DNA of 61,530 bases, taken from NCBI GenBank assembly GCA_045645505.1, contig JAZRIW010000016.1:1-61530 (forward strand), in the 5' to 3' direction. The position numbers and the translations under genes were made by a program. Every line of letters starts with the position of its first letter. The first letter of the stretch is position 1. This DNA comes from Fumia sp045645505. Lineage in GTDB: Bacteria; Bacillota; Clostridia; Oscillospirales; Ruminococcaceae. A model generated the notes under the pieces. That model was given only the letters and a program-made list of their open reading frames with translations, did not search any database and was not told where the DNA came from. Shown one piece after another: positions 1-7,035 of the stretch.

Positions 1-151
1 TTGGGTAGCACTGATAAGTTTTTCTGTCCTCAATATAGACGAGATAGAAATATATCAGCCGTGCGATAGGATTTAAATTCAGCTGCATAATGGAATTGGG
101 AAGTATAAAACAATTCCCGAATTTATTTTGCTGATTATATAAATATCTCAT
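1..151 (-). CDS. HTH replication-initiator-like protein, partial at window edge
   Basis: Read by eye as 50 codons from ATG at 151, open to the edge. The start lies inside the last codons of the upstream gene (overlap about 17 bp) and is preceded by AAGGAGG at 6-7 nt, so the two are translationally coupled. The visible N-terminus has the pattern FILPNSIM, then a hydrophobic helix (ARLIYFYLVY), then EDRKTYQCYP. This resembles the start of HTH-domain replication proteins of conjugative and mobilisable elements (commonly a hydrophobic helix followed by DRKT-CYPS). Function is inferred from family resemblance only. The C-terminal part is outside the window. Confidence 0.6.
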   Translation of the reverse strand, partial: MRYLYNQQNKFGNCFILPNSIMQLNLNPIARLIYFYLVYIEDRKTYQCYP

Positions 152-953
152 CGCCATCCTCCTTTCGGAAGCTGTCAGCAATTCCGTCATCTCCATATTC
201 CATTTTCACAATTTCATCTGCCGTATAACGCAAGGCATTATATAGAGCATTTATTATATATGAAACAGGTTTTCTGACTTGAAGTTCGACCTTGCCGTTA
301 ACAATTTTCCTTGGCATATTATTATCGACATAGACGATATGTTCATAGCTGATATTTTCTAATCGTCTGCGAACAATTTCACGGGGAATAATTTCGCCAC
401 CAACCGAAATTGATTCTGAATTAAACATAATTTCAAGTGCCGATTCATAATTCTTTTTTCCCAGACCTTCGAGGTAATATGTTTCTGCACGATCCATCAA
501 ATCTTCTATTGATGATAGATGGTTATTAATAAAATAATTATTATTTATATTTGAGTATTTATTGCAGCCGTCCGACACACAACCTTGTTCTTCTTGTACA
601 CTAGCGGGTAGGTCGTCTTGCACACAAGAGGTAGTATCTTCTGCGACCTCATCAACCTTAACGGTAGTTTTCTCACACACCACATAGAGATTAGAACTTG
701 CGCTGCCATCAGCCTTCTTTCTTTTCTCTTTCTTGATGAGTCCAAGGTCAATAAGTTTCTTTATTGAATCCTTAGCTTTCGTTTCGCTTATGCCAATTCT
801 ATCTGCAATCGTTTTATATGACGGATAACAAGCACCCTCATCATCTGACAGCATTAAGAGGTAGCACATCACTCGAAACTCGTATGTATCAATTTCTTTA
901 TTAGTGATGTGTTTATTCAGTAAAATAGTGAAGTTTTCAGTATATATTTTCAT
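135..953 (-). CDS. HTH-domain replication protein of a mobile element
   Basis: A 272-residue product from ATG at 953; upstream in-frame starts are less likely because GGAGGTG lies about 8 nt before this ATG. Residues about 20-95 form a winged-helix/HTH module: YEFRVMCYLLMLSD, then ACYPSYKTIADRIGIS, then a recognition helix KAKDSIKKLIDLGLI followed by a basic stretch. The middle is acidic and low complexity, with little recognisable homology at the C-terminus. This is the architecture of replication-initiator-like proteins of IMEs, ICEs and phages. It is the last gene before the tRNA-Leu att site. Its ribosome site lies inside a long hairpin (959-1001). An alternative role is a transcriptional regulator. 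Confidence 0.65.
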   Translation of the reverse strand: MKIYTENFTILLNKHITNKEIDTYEFRVMCYLLMLSDDEGACYPSYKTIADRIGISETKAKDSIKKLIDLGLIKKEKRKKADGSASSNLYVVCEKTTVKVDEVAEDTTSCVQDDLPASVQEEQGCVSDGCNKYSNINNNYFINNHLSSIEDLMDRAETYYLEGLGKKNYESALEIMFNSESISVGGEIIPREIVRRRLENISYEHIVYVDNNMPRKIVNGKVELQVRKPVSYIINALYNALRYTADEIVKMEYGDDGIADSFRKEDGDEIFI

Positions 954-958
954 AAAAA

Positions 959-1001
959 ATACACCTCCGATGAAGAATTTTATTTCTTCACCGAGGTGTA
1001 T
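959..1001 (-). promoter_or_regulatory. Long hairpin enclosing the RBS of the HTH gene
   Basis: Near-perfect inverted repeat with arms of about 18 nt: ATACACCTC-(CGA)-TGAAGAA pairs with TTCTTCA-(CCG)-AGGTGTAT. In the minus-strand RNA the GGAGGTG ribosome site is in the 3' arm and a run of six T follows just before ATG. The structure could act as an intrinsic terminator, as RBS sequestration, or as both. Confidence 0.6.
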
Positions 1002-1006
1002 CAAGC

Positions 1007-1058
1007 ATTAGGATCTAGTGTCCACGATGTGCAGGTTCAAGTCCTGTCACCCGCACCA
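1007..1058 (+). other. tRNA-Leu(UAG) 3' half; probable att site of the integrated element
   Basis: From 1007 the sequence matches the 3' part of a tRNA-Leu: anticodon loop containing TTAGGA (anticodon TAG), anticodon 3' stem TCTAG, variable arm, T arm with GGTTCAAGTCC, acceptor 3' strand CACCCGC, discriminator A and encoded CCA. The matching 5' half (expected to begin GCGGGTG) is absent upstream, where element sequence starts abruptly. This is the expected remnant at one end of an element integrated at the anticodon loop. Confidence 0.8.
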
Positions 1059-1091
1059 AAAATTCCAAGGACTTAAAGTCCTTGGAATTTT
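1059..1091. terminator. Hairpin terminator after the tRNA-Leu end
   Basis: Perfect 16-bp inverted repeat, left arm AAAATTCCAAGGACTT, 1-nt centre, flanked by A and T runs. It begins immediately after the CCA end and is probably the native terminator of the tRNA gene. Confidence 0.75.
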
Positions 1092-1163
1092 CACTTATTA
1101 CCTCTTCACTCTTCACTAAAACAGTCCTTGGAATTTTGAAGTAATAAGTAAGAGGTAACAGTA
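1077..1163. repeat. Duplicated terminator arm and small inverted repeat
   Basis: The 15-mer AGTCCTTGGAATTTT occurs at 1077-1091 and again at 1123-1137. Each copy is followed by related sequence in opposite orientation: TTACCTCTT at about 1097-1106 and AAGAGGTAA at about 1150-1158. No ORF is present. It looks like a small palindromic intergenic repeat inserted next to the tRNA. Confidence 0.5.
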
Positions 1164-1217
1164 AAGAAATTCGACGATCTCCTCACGTTTAAACCTGATT
1201 ATAAACACTCACACCAT

Positions 1218-1259
1218 AAAAAGCCACAAAGCCCTACACTACGGGCTTTGTGGCTTTTT
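1218..1259. terminator. Strong bidirectional terminator ending the cobalamin operon
   Basis: A 17-bp perfect stem, AAAAAGCCACAAAGCCC pairing with its complement at 1243-1259, with an 8-nt loop and A/T tracts on both sides. It lies downstream of the last gene of the minus-strand ECF operon. The rest of 1260-1346 shows nothing recognisable. Confidence 0.9.
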
Positions 1260-1346
1260 ACAATTCAACTAACAAAATAAACAATTTATAATTATAAAAA
1301 ACAAGATAAGAAATTCCTGCCATGCTTTTATAATCACAACATTCAC

Positions 1347-1577
1347 CTATTTTAATTTAGATATTATAAAATCATAATTATCCGCTTTATGAGGGAGAGT
1401 GCAATCAGAGCAATCTTTCACACCTTTATCAGTAAAACTGTAATTACCGCCACAATCTCTTAAATGATACAACGGACAATAGCAAAATAAACAATTAAAA
1501 TTATTGGTATCCGCTACCTTATGACACGGAAATTTATCACATTTGAAATTTCTAAAAAACGATGAACTGTTTTCCAT
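1347..1577 (-). CDS. Cysteine-rich small domain protein (PF04071-like)
   Basis: A 76-residue protein. I chose ATG at 1577 over the GTG at 1586 because GGAAA lies at suitable distance only from the ATG. It contains CDKFPCHKVAD, NCLFCYCPLY, DCGGNY and DCSDCTLPH, giving nine cysteines arranged as in the Cys-rich small domain (PF04071), a putative metal-binding module. Homologues recur beside cobalamin genes, and here it is the last gene of the riboswitch-controlled cobamide operon, 22 nt after the ECF fusion. A role in metal or cobamide handling is inference; the biochemical function is unknown. Confidence 0.8.
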   Translation of the reverse strand: MENSSSFFRNFKCDKFPCHKVADTNNFNCLFCYCPLYHLRDCGGNYSFTDKGVKDCSDCTLPHKADNYDFIISKLK

Positions 1578-1599
1578 TAATAACACTTTCCTTTCTTAT

Positions 1600-4242
1600 T
1601 TATTCTACCAATCCGTATTTTACCTTAATTCTATCCATTTTCTCAAGCATTGGCTCTGCCGCTAACATTATGAAAAGTGCAGTTCCGAAAGCATGAATTA
1701 AATCCATTGGAAGTCCCGTTACATAATAAGCAAACAAAGTCTTCATATTTACACTTTCCGGAGATATCATAAAAGCGGCAGCAGGATTCATAATACCACC
1801 ATAAATTATTACTGCAGCAAACGCGCCGAACACTGCAAGAGAAGCTCGTGTTCTGCGAAGCCATCCTTTTTTAAAAAGCACTCCTGCGAGAAAACCTATA
1901 ATACCCATACTGAACATCTGCCAGGGAGTCCACGGTCCCTGTGAAAACAACATATTTGAAGTCAGCATGGTAGTAGCTCCCACTAAGAAACCCGCTTCAC
2001 CGCCAAAAGCAACACCTGAGATAATAGTTAATGCAAGTACAGGTTTAAACTGCGGAAGCATAAAAAATAAACTTCTTCCCGCAATGCCAATAGCACAAAG
2101 CACAGCTATTGTAACAAGTTCTCTTGCTTTTGGCTTTCTGCTCTCAAAGACGAGAATAAACGGCAACATACACTCAAAAAGTATGAGCAAAGCCACAATA
2201 TTATACTGCCTATCGTTCATATAGAAAATTCCCGCAAAAATAGTAAGCGGTATAAAAAGTAATATGCTGACAGTTGCCATTATCGTTCTTTTACTAAGGT
2301 TTCTTTTTTCTTTTGGAGTCTGAACGTGAAGCATAGGTTCACTTCGTCGCCCGATAGCAAAAAGGAACACCGTTAGTGCAACAAATAAAATAAGATAAAG
2401 TAATAACTGTTCTTTACCCTCTGCACTTATTCCCGAAGAATTGACAAGTGCCGACAAATCGCTGATACCCGTTGCATAAAGAAATACTCCGAATGCTGAA
2501 AAGGCAGAAATAACTGCCAAAATCTTTCTCCAAAGTTTAAGTGGTGCCGGCTTGAAATTAACACTTCTCGGAATTGGATCAGGCAAAGGAAAAACTTCAG
2601 ATTCACATTCAGTTTTTATTATCGTCCCATCAAAAGAAGTTATAATATCTTCCACTGTTACAGCATCAGGAATCAAGTGACGTGCCATACGATTAGCAGG
2701 AGTAGTATAAAAACTATTACCTGAGAAAAACTCACGGGGACTACCTTCTGCCACGATATTTCCATCAAAGAACATTCCGCATCTGTGAGCATATTCTGCA
2801 CAAAAAGACACATCATGACTCACCATTAAAACTGTGACACCCTGTTTTATCAATTTATCAATAATATCAGCAAAAATAACTTTAAATTCTGCATCAAAGC
2901 CCTTTGTCGGCTCATCCAGAAGAAGAATATCAGGAGATGTCAGCATAACCTTTGCAAGAGCAGTTCTTTGCTGCTCACCGCCGGAAATATCATAAGGATG
3001 ACAATCAAGAACATTATAAAGTGAACAAAGAGATACTACACGGGCAACTCGGTTTTCTTTTTCTTCTTTTGAGAATTTAAAACCTCGTAAAGCCTCATAC
3101 AAATCCTCGCGCACCGTTCTTTTAACAAAAAGTGCCTGTGGATTTTGTGGAAGCATTCCGATCTTACCATTAACCTGTACTGTTCCGCGATAGGCTGTGC
3201 GCAATCCTGAAATTACTTTAAGTGAAGTAGTTTTACCTGCACCATTCCCACCAAGAATAGCATAAAACTCACCTTTATGTAAAGTAAGTGAAAATCCTTT
3301 TACTACATCGGGCGAATTTTTATCATAACGAAACCAAATTTCATCGCATTGTAAGGCTACATCCTGATTATAAATGTGATTTTGTTTTGGAGCAAGAGGT
3401 AAGATTTCTTTTTCTTTATTTAGTATTGTTAAAAAATCACTGCCGTCACGTACAGTAATCGGGCACCCGATATTTGTCTGAATTCCTGCCCAAACACGCA
3501 TAGCAGCGGGCATAGCAAGAAACATTCCGCTATCTTTTTCTTTAAGGTGAAGACCAACTTTCTTAGGTTCATCATCACATATAATTCTACCCTTTTCCAT
3601 AACAATAACTCTTGTTGCAAAAGGAAACGCTTCTTCCAGACGATGCTCAGTCAAAATAACAGTAACGCCTAATTCACGATTAATTTTACCTAACAAAGCC
3701 AAAAAATCAGAAGCGGCAATCGGATCAAGCTGAGCAGTAGGCTCATCAAGCACTAAAATTTTTGGATTCATCACCATTACAGATGCAAGGCTTAAAAGTT
3801 GCTTCTGACCTCCTGAAAGGTCGGTAACATTTTTATAAAACCAATTTTCAATTCCAAAAAATGCAGCAACCTCTGCCACACGACGACGGATAGTTTGCGA
3901 ATCAAAGCCAAGGCTCTCTAAGCCAAAAGCCAACTCGTGCCACACCTTATCGGTAATCACCTGGTTTTCAGGAGATTGCAATACAAAACCAATTTCCTGT
4001 GACTGTGTCCGCTCGTCAATGTCGCTAAGCAGTTTATCGCCGAACAATATTTCACCTGTTAATGTACCATGCGGCGTAAGACAAGTTTTTAAATGCCTTA
4101 AAAGTGTAGATTTACCACACCCCGATGGACCACAAATAATTAAAAACTCACCTTGATTAACCTTGCAAGAGATGTTACTGAGTGCTTTGTTTTCCCTTTC
4201 AGGATAAGCAAAACTCACATTTTTAAAAGTAAAGTTTTCCAT
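1600..4242 (-). CDS. ECF transporter fusion: ATPase-ATPase-S component, probably for cobamide
   Basis: An 880-residue single chain. Residues about 1-270 are ABC ATPase 1 (Walker A GPSGCGKST, signature LSGGQ, Walker B ILVLDEPT). Residues about 295-520 are ATPase 2 (GGNGAGKTT, ISGGEQQ, ILLLDEPT). From about 570 to the end there are 9-10 hydrophobic segments; the last six (after KARELVTIAVLCAIG) resemble an ECF S-component. Start chosen at ATG 4242, with GGGAGGAG upstream, overlapping the EcfT gene by 28 bp. ECF systems normally encode EcfA1, EcfA2 and S separately, so the three-way fusion is notable. Substrate inferred from the two cobalamin riboswitches and the DUF4430 partner. Confidence 0.85.
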   Translation of the reverse strand: MENFTFKNVSFAYPERENKALSNISCKVNQGEFLIICGPSGCGKSTLLRHLKTCLTPHGTLTGEILFGDKLLSDIDERTQSQEIGFVLQSPENQVITDKVWHELAFGLESLGFDSQTIRRRVAEVAAFFGIENWFYKNVTDLSGGQKQLLSLASVMVMNPKILVLDEPTAQLDPIAASDFLALLGKINRELGVTVILTEHRLEEAFPFATRVIVMEKGRIICDDEPKKVGLHLKEKDSGMFLAMPAAMRVWAGIQTNIGCPITVRDGSDFLTILNKEKEILPLAPKQNHIYNQDVALQCDEIWFRYDKNSPDVVKGFSLTLHKGEFYAILGGNGAGKTTSLKVISGLRTAYRGTVQVNGKIGMLPQNPQALFVKRTVREDLYEALRGFKFSKEEKENRVARVVSLCSLYNVLDCHPYDISGGEQQRTALAKVMLTSPDILLLDEPTKGFDAEFKVIFADIIDKLIKQGVTVLMVSHDVSFCAEYAHRCGMFFDGNIVAEGSPREFFSGNSFYTTPANRMARHLIPDAVTVEDIITSFDGTIIKTECESEVFPLPDPIPRSVNFKPAPLKLWRKILAVISAFSAFGVFLYATGISDLSALVNSSGISAEGKEQLLLYLILFVALTVFLFAIGRRSEPMLHVQTPKEKRNLSKRTIMATVSILLFIPLTIFAGIFYMNDRQYNIVALLILFECMLPFILVFESRKPKARELVTIAVLCAIGIAGRSLFFMLPQFKPVLALTIISGVAFGGEAGFLVGATTMLTSNMLFSQGPWTPWQMFSMGIIGFLAGVLFKKGWLRRTRASLAVFGAFAAVIIYGGIMNPAAAFMISPESVNMKTLFAYYVTGLPMDLIHAFGTALFIMLAAEPMLEKMDRIKVKYGLVE

Positions 4243-5108
4243 TTTATCTCCTCCCTTGCATTTAATAGTACGGGTGTGATACATAAAGCAAAATATACAC
4301 AAAAAAACGGTATAGTGGTTATATCAAGCACTACACAGCGGATATTTGGAAAATAGCGAAATCCAAAAGCCATTAACATAGTACCACTTATCAAAAAAAG
4401 TCCGCAAAAAGCAAACCAAATAAGAGTATATTTATCCCGTTCATCAAAGCGATAAATAGAAAATGCTGTTCTGCCTTTAAGCCCGTATCCACGGCTTTTC
4501 ATACTATCTGCCGTTTCAATGGCATTTTCAAGAGACCAGGTAATCATAATAGAAAAAATTAAAACAGCATTCTTTGCTCTTTGCCAAATACTTCCATTTG
4601 ATACATCCCGGCCAATACTGCGTTGTGCTTCTATTACAATTGCCATTTGCGACTTGAATTTAGGAACAAATCTTAAGGACATACTTAGCACAAGCGATAA
4701 TACCGGAATCACTTTACCAAACAGATAAATAAACTTATCTGAAGTCATAACGCGGTTAAAAGAAGAAAACCAAAGCAACAGCGTTACAAGCATTACACCC
4801 GCTGAAATTCCATATAAAATACTCTCTGAAGTAAGCGGATTACCATTTGAAAAGTATAATAAAATCGTTGTTCCTTCATGGTTAAAAGCAGGATTAATAA
4901 AGGCAGTTAAAGCCACCATAGGAAAACAGTATTTCAACATAAATAATATGCTTTTTTTACCATCTGTACTGATAACATAAGCAGCTGCACAAACGAAAGA
5001 TATACCTTGAGCCAACGGATGTAAAAGCACAAGCGAAAAGCCTATCGTCAGAGCAAAATATATTAAATTTATAAAAGGATGAAAATCCGCAAAACTATCT
5101 CTCCTCAT
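4215..5108 (-). CDS. ecfT: EcfT transmembrane coupling protein (CbiQ family)
   Basis: A 297-residue membrane protein with five to six hydrophobic helices and the two cytoplasmic coupling motifs of CbiQ/EcfT, seen as EAQRSIGRD and SMKSRGYG (Ala-Arg-Gly type motifs that contact the ATPases). The ATG at 5108 forms a TAATG overlap with the stop of the upstream lipoprotein gene, implying translational coupling, and the 3' end overlaps the ATPase fusion. It should hold the S domain and both ATPase domains together. Regulated with the operon by the cobalamin leader. Confidence 0.88.
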   Translation of the reverse strand: MRRDSFADFHPFINLIYFALTIGFSLVLLHPLAQGISFVCAAAYVISTDGKKSILFMLKYCFPMVALTAFINPAFNHEGTTILLYFSNGNPLTSESILYGISAGVMLVTLLLWFSSFNRVMTSDKFIYLFGKVIPVLSLVLSMSLRFVPKFKSQMAIVIEAQRSIGRDVSNGSIWQRAKNAVLIFSIMITWSLENAIETADSMKSRGYGLKGRTAFSIYRFDERDKYTLIWFAFCGLFLISGTMLMAFGFRYFPNIRCVVLDITTIPFFCVYFALCITPVLLNAREEIKWKTLLLKM

Positions 5109-6352
5109 TATGACCCCGCCAACCAATCGCATCCTACGTCTTTACCAAGATCACAGGTGTAACGCCATTCTACTTTTTCGCCATCTTTAAGCTGATAACG
5201 GGAACAACCGTAATTTGGATACCAACCATCCACACGATACATCCAGCCCGATAACTCACCGCAATCAAACTCATACAAATTATGAATTCCTTCAATATAT
5301 GCACTGTTATAAATTGGTGTCCAGGAAGACTCCATATGAATACCTCTTTCCCTGCATACACGCTTAAGCACATCAAATACTGATTCTCCTGCATAAAAAG
5401 TTACCTTTACGGGTGCCAGAATCACACCATTTGAGGGAACCAGTTCTCTTTTATCAGGGTCAAGATCTTTAAGATTATTAAGTATGGTAGAGCACTCAAT
5501 AGAGAATGTACAGGTATATGCCTGTTTTTTGTCAATTTCCTGATCCTCAGGTTCAACCGGCATAGGCTTACCTGCAGGTACGGGATCTGTCTCATACTTA
5601 TCCTTAAGTGTACTTTTACCGTCGGAATAAACGCGGACATCTTTATCTTTTACATCGGAAAGATATTCTTCTTTCTGATTATTTTCATTTGTTTTATCAT
5701 AATGACTTGATAGTGTTTTATCAGATATCTTTGTACCACCATAATACACGCGACCATCTTTATCTTTTACCTCTGAAAGATAATTATCTTTTAAATCTGA
5801 TTTATCCGTTACTTCTTCCTTTATTTCCCTGTCAGCATGCAAATTCACGTCGATTGGCTTTATACCATCAGGAAGAATCAGACATTCCGAAACAAAACTG
5901 TTGATCGAAATATTTAAAATACTCATTTTACTTCCAGTTACAGAAACCGAATAAACCGCTCTTTCCCCCTCAAAAGCAGTTGCACTATCCGTTTCCCATT
6001 TTTTATTCAAATGAATCGAGAGTAAAGCAAAAAATCCCAACTCTTCAGTCTCATTAAAAGTAACATTAACACCATCATTATTATCAATAATAAAAACAGA
6101 AAGATTAACATCCCTTGTATCGGTAATATCACTTCCGAAAACTGTCCATTCGTATTTTATATCACCCGATTCACCTGTAAAAACAGCAATAGCATTTTCA
6201 TTTTTCACTTTATCGAATACACTTTTTTCAATAATGCCATTTTCGGGAATGATAATCGGCTCTTTCAGATCAACTCTTGCAAAATTACCGCCACACGCTG
6301 TAAATGACAATAATAAAATAAGTGTCAATAACAAACTAAGTATTCGCTTCAT
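5108..6352 (-). CDS. DUF4430 (transcobalamin-like) lipoprotein
   Basis: 414 residues. Lipobox LSFTAC near residue 20 gives a lipidated surface protein. Residues about 310-413 are a clear DUF4430 domain (GESVFDVLKRVC, GWMYRVDGWYP, LKDGEKVEWRYT). Pfam describes this family as transcobalamin C-terminal-like, the fold that closes over the corrinoid in intrinsic factor. The middle carries two degenerate copies of a unit with YLS-(E/D)-VKDKD-RVY at residues about 188-205 and 227-244 (117 bp apart), probably a charged linker. It lies 2 bp after the cohesin gene and overlaps EcfT. Most likely it delivers captured cobamide to the ECF S domain. Confidence 0.82.
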   Translation of the reverse strand: MKRILSLLLTLILLLSFTACGGNFARVDLKEPIIIPENGIIEKSVFDKVKNENAIAVFTGESGDIKYEWTVFGSDITDTRDVNLSVFIIDNNDGVNVTFNETEELGFFALLSIHLNKKWETDSATAFEGERAVYSVSVTGSKMSILNISINSFVSECLILPDGIKPIDVNLHADREIKEEVTDKSDLKDNYLSEVKDKDGRVYYGGTKISDKTLSSHYDKTNENNQKEEYLSDVKDKDVRVYSDGKSTLKDKYETDPVPAGKPMPVEPEDQEIDKKQAYTCTFSIECSTILNNLKDLDPDKRELVPSNGVILAPVKVTFYAGESVFDVLKRVCRERGIHMESSWTPIYNSAYIEGIHNLYEFDCGELSGWMYRVDGWYPNYGCSRYQLKDGEKVEWRYTCDLGKDVGCDWLAGS

Positions 6353-6354
6353 CT

Positions 6355-6969
6355 TTATTCTCCTATCACAATCTTGCTGTCTCTTACCCTCAGGGTATTA
6401 GTCGTCATGGCAAGACTTTTGGTTTCATCTGATGCTGCAAATACCGCATCATTAAAAATAAGATCACAAACATCTCCTTTTCTTACGCTTCCTCTCAAAC
6501 GGAATTTAAGCCGGAGTACAACATTATCCTCTTTAGAAAGAAGTTCTTTACTGAAAGAGTTTTTGCCACCTGTAATATCAAGATACATAATATTGATTTT
6601 ACCTGACTTATTACATTGTTCAGGATTACAGTTCCAATCAGGAAGTTTTTGCGTAACATCACCACCAAAATTGTGAACAAATACATTACCTTCTTCTATA
6701 CCAACAAATTCAAGACGGGAAGGATCAAAAGAAATACTCATACTGGCAGCAGGATAGATTTCTTTCCCAAAAGATGAAATAGTAACATCAAGTGTAAATT
6801 CTTCCGTTACAGATTTACTGATTTTTTGAGGTGTTTCAATAGCAAGTACAGGTGTTTTGCCAACAATATTCCAATTTATAATAAGTATCAGAAAAATCAT
6901 CAATACACAAAAACCGATACCTGTAACTAACTTCTTTTTAAAATTAAAGTTAACCCGTCTTTTTTCCAT
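6355..6969 (-). CDS. Membrane-anchored cohesin-domain protein
   Basis: 204 residues from ATG 6969 (RBS TAAGGAGAA); 22 in-frame upstream codons lack an RBS. A basic N-terminus and one transmembrane segment (about 14-34) anchor an extracellular cohesin-like beta-sandwich (about 48-200), with features such as SMSISFDPSRLEFVGIEEG, NIMYLDITGG and LRLKFRLRG. Cohesins bind dockerins; the neighbouring 953-residue protein ends in a dockerin, so this may tether it to the membrane beside the transporter. There is no catalytic or cellulose-binding module, so this does not look like a cellulosome scaffold. Confidence 0.75.
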   Translation of the reverse strand: MEKRRVNFNFKKKLVTGIGFCVLMIFLILIINWNIVGKTPVLAIETPQKISKSVTEEFTLDVTISSFGKEIYPAASMSISFDPSRLEFVGIEEGNVFVHNFGGDVTQKLPDWNCNPEQCNKSGKINIMYLDITGGKNSFSKELLSKEDNVVLRLKFRLRGSVRKGDVCDLIFNDAVFAASDETKSLAMTTNTLRVRDSKIVIGE

Positions 6970-7035
6970 AATAATTCTCCTTAAAAAAAGCGGTTTAAGA
7001 GGTGAGAACGCCCTCCCACCTCTTAAACTATTCAC

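Larger units (their letters stand above)
1..1006. mobile_element. End of an integrated element (IME/ICE or prophage type), truncated by the window edge
   Basis: Two overlapping minus-strand genes with the N-terminal HTH organisation of plasmid, phage and ICE replication proteins lie directly against the 3' half of a tRNA-Leu gene. Integration into the 3' half of a tRNA gene is the classic target of tyrosine-recombinase elements. No integrase, relaxase or second att copy is visible, so element class and size cannot be stated. The boundary at about 1006 is where tRNA identity begins. Confidence 0.65.

Noticed and set aside
1007..1058. A complete tRNA-Leu gene
   Set aside because: The acceptor 5' strand, D arm and anticodon 5' stem are absent upstream; the sequence there belongs to the element.
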